The position numbers and the translations under genes are program-made. A DNA stretch of 26,267 nt from Anaerolineae bacterium (GTDB taxonomy: Bacteria > Chloroflexota > Anaerolineae > Promineifilales > Promineifilaceae), in contig JANQGC010000018.1 of the NCBI GenBank assembly GCA_028277515.1, forward strand, positions 1 to 26,267, in the 5' to 3' direction. Positions 1-7,868 of the stretch are shown in pieces (the stretch's first letter is position 1; the number at the start of each line of letters is the position of its first letter). Under the pieces are notes generated by a model, which was given only the letters and a program-made list of their open reading frames with translations, searched no databases and was not told where the DNA came from.

Positions 1-1662
1 GACTTTGCTGTAGCCAATCCTCCCTTTTCCTACAAGGCATGGCGCAACGGCCTCAACCCGGAAGATGATGAATACCAGCGCTTTGATTACGGCATTCCCC
101 CGGCCAAAAACGGCGATTACGCCTTCCTGCTGCATATCCTCAAATCCTTGAAAAGCACGGGCAAAGCGGCGGTCATCCTGCCGCACGGCGTGCTCTTTCG
201 CGGCAATGTGGAAGGGGACATCCGCCGCAACCTGATCCGCCAGGGCTATATTAAGGGCATTATCGGCCTGCCGCCCAACCTGTTCTACGGCACGGGCATC
301 CCCGCCTGTATCCTGGTGTTGGATAAAGAAGGCGGACCAGAGCAGCCCATTTTCATGATCGACGCCAGTCGCGGCTTCATCAAAGACGGCAATAAAAACC
401 GCCTGCGCGAGCGTGACATTCATAAGATCGTCGATGTTTTTAGCAAGGGGCAGGAGCTGCCCGGTTATGCTCGCCACGTTCCTTACCAGGAAATAGCAGA
501 AAAGAATGAATTCAATCTCAACATCCCGCGCTACATCGACAGCAGCGAACCGGAAGATATCCAGGATCTGCACGCCCATTTGAACGGCGGCATCCCCCAG
601 CGCGATATCGACGACCTGGACGATTACTGGCAGGTGCTGCCCACCCTGCGCCGCAGCCTGTTCCGGCCCATCGATCAGAACGGCTACAGCGAGGCCCTGG
701 TCCCGGCCAGCGAAGTGAAAACAGCCATCTTGGGGCATCCGGAGTTCGCCGCCTACAAGGAACGGACCTTGACCCTCTTTGAGGCATGGTGCGCCGCCCA
801 TGTTGAGCGGCTGCAGGGTCTGGGAAATGGCCAGGAGCCTAAGGCGCTGATCGGCACGCTGTCCGAAGACCTGCTGGCTCGCTTCACCCATGCTGATTTG
901 GTGGACAAGTATGCCATTTTCCAATTGTTGATGGATTACTGGGCGGAGACGATGCAGGATGATGTTTATATTATCGTCCAGGAGGGCTGGAGCGCGGGCA
1001 ATGTGCTGCGTGAGCTGGTCACCGCCCGCGGGCAGCGGGGTCGGGAGAAGGAAGACCTGGTGATCAACCGCAAGAAGTACAAAGCTGATTTAATTCCGCC
1101 CGCTCTTATCGTGGCTCGCTACTTTGCCCAGGAGCAGGCTCATGTCGATGACCTGGCGGCCCAAATAGATGAGATCAGCCAGGAATTGGCTGCCCTGGTG
1201 GAAGAGCACAGCGGCGAGGAAGGGCTGCTGGAAGAAGCGACAAACGATAAGGGTAATCTGACCAAGGGCGGCCTGCGTGCCCGGTTGAAAGAGATCGTCG
1301 CTGATCCCGATTTCGCCGAAGAGCTGGCTGTTCTGGAGCAGTGTAAGGAGCTGATGGACAAGGAATCAACGGCCAAGAAGAAGCACAAAGAGGCAAAGGC
1401 ACGGCTGGATTGGCTGATCTTTACCAAGTACCCGGAGTTGAGCGAAGAGGAAATCAAGAAAATTGTCATCAGCGATAAATGGATGGCCACATTGCGCGCT
1501 GCCATTTCCGCCGAAATTGAGCTCGTGACCCAGGGGTTGGCCAATCGCGTAAAAGAACTGGAAGAGCATTATGCCGAACCGCTGCCGCAGTTGGTGCATG
1601 AAGTTGAAGATTTGGCAGCAAAGGTAGATGCCCACCTGAAAAGGATGGGTGTGTCATGGTGA
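1..1662 (+). CDS. hsdM: Type I restriction-modification DNA methyltransferase subunit HsdM (5' partial)
   Basis: The reading frame is open from base 1, so the gene starts outside the window; 553 residues are present. The first residues contain the NPPF catalytic motif (motif IV of gamma-class N6-adenine methyltransferases) at bases 16-27. The SAM-binding motif I must lie upstream. After it come the family's typical stretches, such as GKAAVILPHGVLFRG and GIIGLPPNLFYGTGIPACILVLD. The last third (about residues 360-545) is rich in Glu, Lys and Leu and looks like the long coiled-coil HsdM uses to dock on HsdS. HsdM transfers a methyl group from SAM to adenine in the hsdS-defined site and also forms the core of the restriction complex. 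The stop overlaps the hsdS start by 7 bases, so the two are translationally coupled. Identification is secure; only the N-terminus is missing. Confidence 0.95.
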   Translation, partial: DFAVANPPFSYKAWRNGLNPEDDEYQRFDYGIPPAKNGDYAFLLHILKSLKSTGKAAVILPHGVLFRGNVEGDIRRNLIRQGYIKGIIGLPPNLFYGTGIPACILVLDKEGGPEQPIFMIDASRGFIKDGNKNRLRERDIHKIVDVFSKGQELPGYARHVPYQEIAEKNEFNLNIPRYIDSSEPEDIQDLHAHLNGGIPQRDIDDLDDYWQVLPTLRRSLFRPIDQNGYSEALVPASEVKTAILGHPEFAAYKERTLTLFEAWCAAHVERLQGLGNGQEPKALIGTLSEDLLARFTHADLVDKYAIFQLLMDYWAETMQDDVYIIVQEGWSAGNVLRELVTARGQRGREKEDLVINRKKYKADLIPPALIVARYFAQEQAHVDDLAAQIDEISQELAALVEEHSGEEGLLEEATNDKGNLTKGGLRARLKEIVADPDFAEELAVLEQCKELMDKESTAKKKHKEAKARLDWLIFTKYPELSEEEIKKIVISDKWMATLRAAISAEIELVTQGLANRVKELEEHYAEPLPQLVHEVEDLAAKVDAHLKRMGVSW

Positions 1663-2888
1663 AGGAGGGTTATAAACAATCTGAGATTGGGATAATCCCA
1701 ATGGATTGGAATTTAGCAACCATTAAAGAAGCATTTGAAATAAAGAACTACTTGCGGTTACCAATAAGTAAAAAGAACCGAGAAACTATGGTTGGACCTT
1801 ATCCTTACTATGGTCCAACTGGCGTGTTGAGTCACATTAATGAATTCAGAATCAAAGGAAAACATGCACTAATTGGAGAAGATGGGGACCACTTCCTCAA
1901 ATGGCGCGAGATGCCTATGACACTGCTAGTCAATGGGAAATTTAATGTAAACAATCATGCGCATATTATAAGTGGAATCAATAATTTAACAGAGTGGTTT
2001 TTTTGGTTTTTCAATCAACGAGACATTACACTCCATCTAACTCGTCAAGGTGCAGGCCGTTACAAATTAACGAAGAAATCACTTGAAGAGATTCCTTGTG
2101 TTTTACCACCAATCGAAGAACAGAAAACTATTACTGATGTACTCTCTGATGTGGATGGGCTGATTGAGGCGTTGGACCGCTTGATTGCCAAGAAGCGAGC
2201 TATAAAGACGGGGACCATGCAGCAGCTCTTGACAGGGAAAAAGCGCCTGCCCGGCTTTGGCGAGGGCAAGGGTTATAAGCAGACAGAGATTGGGGAGATT
2301 CCTGAGGATTGGGAATTAAGTACGTTAAACGAAGTTGGAAAAGCATTTGTCAACGGGGGCACTCCTTCAACAAAAATTCCAGAGTTTTGGACTGGCGTTA
2401 TCCCATGGATTACTGGGGCTGATATTATTAATCAAGAAGTGGGTGAAATTCGAAGGTCAATCTCACGAGCGGCTGTACTAAATAGTAGCACAAACGTAAT
2501 AGAAAAGGGTTGTCTCCTAATTGTAACTCGTACTGGAGTTGGAAAACTTGCAATTGCCCCATTTAACCTTGCAATTAGTCAGGATTTAACCGGTGTGGTT
2601 CTTGACATTTCAATTGCTTCTACCATTTATGTATTTCATTTTTTGAATCATAACGCAAACTCATTAAAGCTTTTAAACCAGGGAACCTCGATATCTGGAA
2701 TAACAAGAGAGACCTTGCTTGAACTTCCCATTTTGCTACCGTCCCTTACCGAACAAAAGGCTATCACCGAAATTCTATCTGATATGGATAATGAAATAAT
2801 GAAAATTGAAAAGAGACGAGAAAAGATGCAAATACTAAAAATAGGATTGATGCAGGAGCTGCTGACCGGGAGGACACGGCTGGTGTAG
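1656..2888 (+). CDS. hsdS: Type I restriction-modification specificity subunit HsdS
   Basis: This 410-residue protein has the usual two-half HsdS layout. Each half begins with a similar phrase (YKQSEIGIIPMDWNL near residue 5 and YKQTEIGEIPEDWEL near residue 208). Each half ends with a matching spacer (LPPIEEQKTITDVLSDVD and LPSLTEQKAITEILSDMD) followed by MQQLLTG or MQELLTG. The target recognition domains are about residues 12-150 and 218-365; each reads half of a bipartite DNA site, and the helical spacers set the gap and bind HsdM. The ATG overlaps the end of hsdM by 7 bases. The recognition-domain DNA is clearly more AT-rich than hsdM and the central spacer (about 2150-2310), as expected if recognition domains are swapped between strains. 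The recognised sequence cannot be read from the protein. The stop is followed after one base by the first flanking repeat unit of the next gene. Confidence 0.95.
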   Translation: MVKEGYKQSEIGIIPMDWNLATIKEAFEIKNYLRLPISKKNRETMVGPYPYYGPTGVLSHINEFRIKGKHALIGEDGDHFLKWREMPMTLLVNGKFNVNNHAHIISGINNLTEWFFWFFNQRDITLHLTRQGAGRYKLTKKSLEEIPCVLPPIEEQKTITDVLSDVDGLIEALDRLIAKKRAIKTGTMQQLLTGKKRLPGFGEGKGYKQTEIGEIPEDWELSTLNEVGKAFVNGGTPSTKIPEFWTGVIPWITGADIINQEVGEIRRSISRAAVLNSSTNVIEKGCLLIVTRTGVGKLAIAPFNLAISQDLTGVVLDISIASTIYVFHFLNHNANSLKLLNQGTSISGITRETLLELPILLPSLTEQKAITEILSDMDNEIMKIEKRREKMQILKIGLMQELLTGRTRLV

Positions 2889-2889
2889 T

Positions 2890-2982
2890 GAACTATGATT
2901 GGAATGATTGAATGATGATTATGATTAGGTTGTCGCGCAGAAGGCAATCATGCTAATCATTAAATCACAAAAATCATGGTTC
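2890..2982. repeat. Flanking inverted-repeat unit 1 (upstream of the GxxExxY gene)
   Basis: This 93-bp imperfect inverted repeat starts one base after the hsdS stop. It opens with GAACTATGATT (2890-2900) and closes with AATCATGGTTC (2972-2982), which are reverse complements with one mismatch. The left arm carries ATGATT-like hexamers starting at 2895, 2904, 2912 and 2921. The right arm carries AATCAT-like hexamers starting at 2946, 2955, 2963 and 2972. Both arms show the same 9-8-9 bp spacing. The centre (about 2928-2945) is GC-richer. This is the best preserved of the three upstream units and the reference for the others. Confidence 0.85.
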
Positions 2983-3066
2983 CGACAATGATTGAATGAT
3001 GGCTATGATTAGCTAGTCACGCGGAATGAAATCATGCTAATCATTAAATCACAAAAATCATAGTTC
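2983..3066. repeat. Flanking inverted-repeat unit 2 (upstream of the GxxExxY gene)
   Basis: This second, head-to-tail copy of unit 1 has a shortened left arm that begins at about 2988 with ATGATTGAATGATGGCTATG. Its right arm (about 3020-3066) is nearly identical to that of unit 1, running through AATCATGCTAATCATTAAAT to a terminal ATCATAGTTC. It is directly adjacent to units 1 and 3 with no unique spacer, which argues against a CRISPR array. Confidence 0.8.
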
Positions 3067-3133
3067 AGACTATGAATGGGTCGTTACGCAGAAGGCAATC
3101 ATACTAATCACTAAATCACAAAAATCATAGTTC
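3067..3133. repeat. Flanking inverted-repeat unit 3 (upstream of the GxxExxY gene)
   Basis: This third head-to-tail copy is the shortest (67 bp), because most of the left arm is missing (GACTATGAATGGGTCGTTAC remains). The right arm is again well conserved and ends in AAAATCATAGTTC at 3121-3133. The GxxExxY start codon follows 14 bases later, preceded by an AGGA ribosome-binding-site candidate. Shortening is limited to the left arms, so the right ends of the units appear to be the constrained part. Confidence 0.75.
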
Positions 3134-3147
3134 AGATAATTAGGAAA

Positions 3148-3552
3148 ATGAGTGGAAAGGACACACAAAAGCGCATCGTCAAAAAAGAGTACACGCTCTC
3201 AAAACTGACGGGGAAAATCATCGGCTGCGCGATGGAGGTGCACCGCATTTTGGGCAGCGGCTTCCAGGAGGTTATTTACCAGCGGGCATTGGCGCAGGAG
3301 ATGATCCTACAAGGGTTGAACTTCGTGCGCGAACAGCCAATGACGATCAGCTACAAGGGCAAGCAAATCGGCCAGCGGCGCGTAGACTTTTTCGTGGAGG
3401 AACAGGTCATGGTGGAGATCAAAGCGGTCAGCCAACTGCAAGATGTGCACCTGGCCCAGGCGATTAACTACCTGGAAGCGTATAAGTTGAATGTGGGGCT
3501 GCTGATCAACTTCGGCAGCCGGTCTTTGGAGTTTAAGCGGGTGATGGTTTGA
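3148..3552 (+). CDS. GxxExxY family protein (predicted PD-(D/E)XK-type nuclease fold)
   Basis: This 134-residue protein carries the family signature GFQEVIY (G38, E41, Y44). It also has a nuclease-like core, RVDFFVEEQVMVEIKA, with D80, E90 and K92 in the D...ExK pattern of the PD-(D/E)XK superfamily. The rest (AQAINYLEAYKLNVGLLINFG) is typical of this family. The cellular role of GxxExxY proteins is not established, so DNA cleavage is an inference from the fold. The gene lies between hsdS and hsdR, is less AT-rich than the repeats around it, and is bracketed by three repeat units upstream and one inverted unit downstream. The downstream unit overlaps its TGA stop. The arrangement looks like a self-contained cassette inserted into the hsd operon, in the same direction as the operon. 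The ATG is supported by AGGA three bases upstream. Family membership is strong; function is open. Confidence 0.9.
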   Translation: MSGKDTQKRIVKKEYTLSKLTGKIIGCAMEVHRILGSGFQEVIYQRALAQEMILQGLNFVREQPMTISYKGKQIGQRRVDFFVEEQVMVEIKAVSQLQDVHLAQAINYLEAYKLNVGLLINFGSRSLEFKRVMV

Positions 3553-3638
3553 ACCATGATTTTTTTGATTAACATGATTAGTATGATTCCACCCTCACCC
3601 AAATCATAGTCATCATTCAATCATCAGAATCATCGTTC
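3551..3638. repeat. Flanking inverted-repeat unit 4 (downstream, opposite orientation)
   Basis: This 88-bp unit reads as the reverse complement of unit 1. It begins GAACCATGATTTTTTTGATT, overlapping the last two bases of the GxxExxY stop, and ends AATCATCGTTC. ATGATT-like hexamers start at 3556, 3565, 3574 and 3583; AATCAT-like hexamers start at 3602, 3611, 3619 and 3628. In unit 1 the T-rich and A-rich segment next to the end lies on the right; here it lies on the left. The copies flanking the gene are therefore inverted relative to each other, like terminal inverted repeats. Confidence 0.8.
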
Positions 3639-3643
3639 AAACA

Positions 3644-3664
3644 TTGAATCAATCACAGTTCAGA
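3644..3664. repeat. Partial repeat end in the hsdR leader
   Basis: The segment TTGAATCAATCACAGTTCAG and the base after it resemble the right end of the upstream units (compare AAAATCATAGTTCAGA in units 2 and 3). It sits just before the hsdR start codon. The AGAGG ribosome-binding site of hsdR overlaps its last bases, so the repeat appears to supply part of the translation signal. It is short, so chance similarity cannot be excluded. Confidence 0.45.
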
Positions 3665-3670
3665 GGCGTT

Positions 3671-6600
3671 ATGAGTACAGTAGGACAAAGAGAAAAGGCA
3701 ACGCAAAATCGGGTGGTCAAGCTGTTTCAGGAGCAGTTAGGCTATGAGTACCTGGGCGACTGGCAGTACCGGCCGGATAACAGCAACATTGAAACCGACT
3801 TGCTCAGTAAATGGCTGACACGGCAGGGTGTCAGCGAGACATTGATAGGTCGTGCCATGTACCAGTTAGACCAGGCCGCCGCCTTGGGCGAAGGGCGCAA
3901 TCTGTACGACGTTAACAAAGATGTCTACAGCCTGCTGCGCTATGGGGTCAAGGTCAAGGAAGGCGTGGGCGAGCAGTTCCAAACGGTGTGGCTGATCGAT
4001 TGGGAGCATCCGCAGAATAACGATTTCGCCATTGCCGAGGAAGTGACGATCAAGGGGGAAGTGAAGAAACGGCCGGATATCGTGATCTATGTCAACGGCA
4101 TCGCCCTGGGCGTGCTGGAGCTAAAGCGCTCCAGCGTCTCCGTCTCCGAAGGCATTCGCCAGAACCTGGGCAACCAGGCTAAATCCTTCGTGCGCCGCTT
4201 CTTCGCCACAGCCCAGCTAATCATGGCCGGCAACGACACAGAAGGGCTATGCTACGGCACGATTGAAACGCCGGAGAAGTATTACCTGACCTGGAAAGAG
4301 GAAAACCCGGATTACAAGGCTGGGCTGGATGACAAAAGCCAGCGCTACCTACCAATGAGTTCGTGCGCTGGGGCAAACAGCCCATTGGACTGCGCCTTGC
4401 TGCGCCTGCTCAATAAAGAGCGTTTCCTGGAACTGCTGCATGATTTCATCGTTTTTGATATGGGCACCAAGAAAGTGCCCCGCCACAACCAATATTTCGG
4501 CACCAAAGCGGCCCAGCAGTTTGTCCAGCGGCGCGAGGGCGGCATCATCTGGCATACCCAGGGATCGGGCAAAAGCCTGGTCATGGTCTGGCTGGCTAAA
4601 TGGATCCGCGAGCATGTGCAGGATGCGCGCGTGCTGGTGATTACCGACCGCATTGAACTGGATGAACAGATCGAAGGCGTTTTTAAGGGCGTCGATGAAA
4701 ACATCTACCGCACGTCCGGCGGCGCGGATTTGATCAGGACCCTGAACAACACGGAGCAGTGGCTGATCTGTTCGCTGATCCACAAGTTCGGCCGCGGCGA
4801 AGGGGAAGATTTAGACGCTTATATCGAAGAAGTGCGCAAGAATCTACCGAGCGATTTCCAGGCCAAGGGTACAATCTTTGTTTTCGTTGATGAATGCCAC
4901 CGCACCCAGTCGGGCAAACTGCATGATGCGATGACCACCATTTTGCCGGAAGCGACCTTCATTGGCTTTACGGGCACCCCCCTGCTCAAGAAAGATAAAA
5001 AGAAGAGTGTAGAAGTATTCGGCCGCTACATCCACACCTATAAATATGACGAAGCTGTGACCGATGGCGTGGTCCTAGACCTGCGCTATGAAGCGCGCGA
5101 TATCGACCAGTACACCACCTCCCCGGAAAAGATTGACCAGTGGTTTGAAGCCAAAACACGCGGCCTGTCCGATATGACCAAGGTGCAGTTGAAGCAGAAA
5201 TGGGGCACGATGAAGCAGGTGCTCTCCAGCCAGGACCGCCTGGAGCAGATCGTCAACGATATTTTGCTGGATATGGAAACACGGCCGCGCCTGATGGACC
5301 GTCGGGGCAATGCCATGCTGGTCAGTGCCAGCATATATCAAGCCTGCAAAGTCTATGAGCTGTTCAGCAGGACCGATCTGGCCGGTAAGTGCGCCATCAT
5401 CACCAGCTACCGCCCGGCTCCTGGCGATATCTCTATGGAAGATTCCGGTGAAGGGATGACCGAAGAGCTGCGTAAATACGATATTTACCGCAAGATGCTG
5501 GCCGATTATTTCAATGAGCCGGAAGAGACAGCCATGTACAAAGTGGAGGAATTCGAGCGGTTGGTTAAGGAGCGCTTTGTCAAACAGCCGGGCCAGATGC
5601 GACTACTGATTGTGGTCGATAAACTGCTCACCGGCTTCGATGCGCCACCGGCGACCTATCTTTACATCGACAAACAGATGCGCGACCACGGCCTCTTCCA
5701 GGCCATCTGCCGCGTCAACCGCCTGGATGGCGAGGATAAAGAATACGGCTATATCATCGATTACAAAGATCTCTTTTACAGCCTGGAAGGGGCGATCAGC
5801 GACTATACCGGCGGCGCGCTGGATGGTTACGACCGGGAAGATGTGCTGGGATTACTGACTGACCGCCTGGAGAAAGGACGCGACCGGCTGGATGAGACGC
5901 GCGAGAAAGTGAAGGCACTGTGTGAGCCGGTCATGGAGCCCAAGGAGCAGGCTGATTTTTTCCGTTATTTCAGCGCTGTTGATAACGCCGATATTGACAC
6001 GATACGTGATAATGAGCGCAAACGGATTGCCCTTTATAAAGCAGTGGGCGCGCTGGTCCGCGCTTATGCCAGTATAGCCAATGAGATGACTGGGGCGGGC
6101 TACACGGCCGTGCAAACAAAACTGATAAAGGATGAGGTTTATTTCTACCAGCAGTTGGTGGATGAGGTGAAGATCCATAGCGGTGACTACCTGGATATGA
6201 AGCGCTTTGAACCGGCCATGCGCCACCTGCTGGACACCTATATCCGCGCTGAAGACAGCACGGCCATATCTGAGTTTGAAGAACTGGGCTTGATTGAACT
6301 CATTATTAATAAAGGTGATCGAGGGCTTATTGATCTTCCTCGCAACATAAAAGAGGACGAAGAAACATTGGCCGAAACGATAGAAAATAATGTCCGTCGA
6401 ATTATCGTTGATGAACAGTCGGTCAATCCCAAATATTACGAGCGTATGTCAGAATTGCTTGATGCACTGATCGAGGATCGCCGGGAGAAGGCAATAGATT
6501 ACAAAACATATCTAGCAGAAGTTAGAAAACTGGCTGACAAGGTTGTAAATCCTACTGGTTCCACAACAAATGAATATCCCATTTCAATTAACACCAGTGC

Positions 6601-6811
6601 TAAAAGAGCCTTATTTGATAATTTGGGGCAAGATGAGGAATTAGCAATTCGGCTGGATGCAAAGATACTAGATACAAAGAAGGACGGCTGGATTGGCAAT
6701 CGCTTTAAGGAGCGTGAGGTAGCCAATGCGATTCGTGAAGCGGCTGACGATTACAATATCAATATTGAAGAGATTTTGAAATTGGTTAAAAACCAGGATG
6801 AGTACAAATAA
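3671..6811 (+). CDS. hsdR: Type I restriction endonuclease subunit HsdR
   Basis: This 1046-residue protein is normal length for HsdR. The N-terminal nuclease core has D136 and E150-L-K152 (KRPDIVIYV ... GVLELKRSS), the PD-(D/E)XK metal site. The SF2 translocase motor follows: Walker A TQGSGKS at 296-302, DECH at 407-410, TGTP at 434-437 and the motif VI region ICRVNRL around 679-685. The enzyme pumps DNA with ATP and cuts at a distance from unmethylated sites. I chose the ATG at 3671 because AGAGG lies four bases upstream; the same frame can be extended to a TTG at 3644, but that lies in a repeat remnant. From about base 6300 onward (C-terminal 170 residues, the part that docks on HsdM/HsdS) the codons become clearly more AT-rich. 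The end overlaps the next gene by 14 bases. Confidence 0.95.
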   Translation: MSTVGQREKATQNRVVKLFQEQLGYEYLGDWQYRPDNSNIETDLLSKWLTRQGVSETLIGRAMYQLDQAAALGEGRNLYDVNKDVYSLLRYGVKVKEGVGEQFQTVWLIDWEHPQNNDFAIAEEVTIKGEVKKRPDIVIYVNGIALGVLELKRSSVSVSEGIRQNLGNQAKSFVRRFFATAQLIMAGNDTEGLCYGTIETPEKYYLTWKEENPDYKAGLDDKSQRYLPMSSCAGANSPLDCALLRLLNKERFLELLHDFIVFDMGTKKVPRHNQYFGTKAAQQFVQRREGGIIWHTQGSGKSLVMVWLAKWIREHVQDARVLVITDRIELDEQIEGVFKGVDENIYRTSGGADLIRTLNNTEQWLICSLIHKFGRGEGEDLDAYIEEVRKNLPSDFQAKGTIFVFVDECHRTQSGKLHDAMTTILPEATFIGFTGTPLLKKDKKKSVEVFGRYIHTYKYDEAVTDGVVLDLRYEARDIDQYTTSPEKIDQWFEAKTRGLSDMTKVQLKQKWGTMKQVLSSQDRLEQIVNDILLDMETRPRLMDRRGNAMLVSASIYQACKVYELFSRTDLAGKCAIITSYRPAPGDISMEDSGEGMTEELRKYDIYRKMLADYFNEPEETAMYKVEEFERLVKERFVKQPGQMRLLIVVDKLLTGFDAPPATYLYIDKQMRDHGLFQAICRVNRLDGEDKEYGYIIDYKDLFYSLEGAISDYTGGALDGYDREDVLGLLTDRLEKGRDRLDETREKVKALCEPVMEPKEQADFFRYFSAVDNADIDTIRDNERKRIALYKAVGALVRAYASIANEMTGAGYTAVQTKLIKDEVYFYQQLVDEVKIHSGDYLDMKRFEPAMRHLLDTYIRAEDSTAISEFEELGLIELIINKGDRGLIDLPRNIKEDEETLAETIENNVRRIIVDEQSVNPKYYERMSELLDALIEDRREKAIDYKTYLAEVRKLADKVVNPTGSTTNEYPISINTSAKRALFDNLGQDEELAIRLDAKILDTKKDGWIGNRFKEREVANAIREAADDYNINIEEILKLVKNQDEYK

Positions 6812-7529
6812 CGGATATGCCATAACCGTTAAGGATATCACAATCAAGATCACGCGTAAGGATATCAAGAACCTGCACATCGGCGTCTATCCACCAGATG
6901 GCCGTGTGCGCGTCTCTGCCCCGCTGCACGTCGATGATGACAATGTGCGCCTGGCCGTGATCGACAAACTGGGCTGGATCAGCAAACAGCAGGCCAGGTT
7001 CCGCGGCCAGACCCGACAATCAGAACGCGAAATGGTCAGCGGAGAGAGCCATTACGTGTGGGGCAAGCGCTATTTGCTGGAGGTCGTAGAGCGCCAGGGC
7101 AAACCCAAAGTAATTATCACAGGCAACAAGACGCTGCGATTAGTTATACGGCCGCAAACCGGCCGGGAAAAGCGCAAACATATCCTAAATGAATGGTATC
7201 GCGCTGAAATGAAGCAAACTATCCCAAATCTAATAGAAAAATGGCAGCCCATCGTAGGTGAAGAGGTCCAGGAGTGGGGCGTCAAGAAAATGAAGACCAA
7301 GTGGGGAAGCTGCAACATCGAAGCCCGCCGCATATGGCTCAATCTGGAATTGGCCAAGAAACCGCCGGAATGCCTGGAGTTCATCCTCCTGCATGAGATG
7401 GTGCACTTCCTGGAACGCCAACATAACGAAGTCTTTCGCGCCTACATGGACAAGTTTTTATCGAACTGGCGCTTTCACCGTGATATCCTCAACCAATCTC
7501 CCCTTGCTCATGAAGATTGGAGATATTGA
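6798..7529 (+). CDS. YgjP/SprT-like zinc metalloprotease (M48-superfamily, DUF45)
   Basis: This 243-residue protein has the zincin motif HEMVH (H199, E200, H203), with a likely third ligand H209 in ERQHNEVF. It also has the family hallmark MKTKWGSC about 35 residues earlier. Family members are predicted or shown to be metal-dependent hydrolases and often sit next to hsdR in type I restriction operons. The role in restriction is unproven; proteolytic control of HsdR is a possibility known for other systems, but that is inference here. The ATG lies inside the 3' end of hsdR (14-base overlap), so expression should be coupled to the hsd operon. Length and motifs are normal, and the family assignment is firm. 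Confidence 0.9.
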   Translation: MSTNNGYAITVKDITIKITRKDIKNLHIGVYPPDGRVRVSAPLHVDDDNVRLAVIDKLGWISKQQARFRGQTRQSEREMVSGESHYVWGKRYLLEVVERQGKPKVIITGNKTLRLVIRPQTGREKRKHILNEWYRAEMKQTIPNLIEKWQPIVGEEVQEWGVKKMKTKWGSCNIEARRIWLNLELAKKPPECLEFILLHEMVHFLERQHNEVFRAYMDKFLSNWRFHRDILNQSPLAHEDWRY

Positions 7530-7564
7530 ATGCGTCTAATATTTTTGTTCCGGGAATTCAATGA

Positions 7565-7843
7565 AAGATTCGCAGCTTTTCATCCCCACCGCTGGCAATA
7601 GTCGGATATGCAAATGAAGGTATCAATGAGGTACATCATCACGAGCGTATGGTCGAAATATACTTGGTGGCTCAAGGCCAAAGCGCAATTGTCGTCAATG
7701 GTACCCAATTAACTCTGAGACGGGGAGATGCATTGGTAGTTGAGCCGGGCGAAATTCATACGTTTGTTGCCAGTACCGAAAATTATCTTCACTTTGTTAT
7801 CCATGCCCCGTTTGTAGAGGGAGATAAAGTCGTTATCCGATGA
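7565..7843 (+). pseudogene. Cupin-domain protein lacking a standard start
   Basis: The frame encodes a small cupin barrel. HHHERMVEIYLVAQG matches the first cupin motif (metal-binding His residues and Glu), and GDALVVEPGEIHTFVA matches the second (PGxxH). The frame is open from 7565, just after an in-frame stop, and the first in-frame ATG (7649) lies inside motif 1, after the metal-binding histidines. No ATG, GTG or TTG precedes the domain in this frame. The gene is therefore either 5'-truncated, frameshifted, or started from a rare codon such as ATT at 7568. An ATG at 7530 directly after the metalloprotease stop opens a different frame that ends at 7601, which could be the other half of a frameshifted start. 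Substrate unknown. Confidence 0.5.
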
Positions 7844-7868
7844 ATGGGAAACAGTACTGAGGCAGATG

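Noticed and set aside
1140..1544. Open frame antisense to hsdM
   Set aside because: The Ser-rich translation is what the reverse strand of a Glu/Lys/Leu-rich coiled coil gives. There is no independent evidence for a gene.
2890..3133. Possible CRISPR array upstream of the GxxExxY gene
   Set aside because: The units are of different length (93, 84, 67 bp), adjoin without unique spacers, and an inverted copy lies on the other side of the gene. No cas genes are present.
3644..3670. Earlier TTG start for hsdR
   Set aside because: It lies within a repeat-end-like segment with no ribosome-binding site, while the ATG at 3671 has AGAGG at good spacing.
4345..4783. Overlapping antisense genes opposite hsdR
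   Set aside because: Several - strand frames are open here, but all lie opposite conserved helicase sequence and none has start signals or domain motifs.
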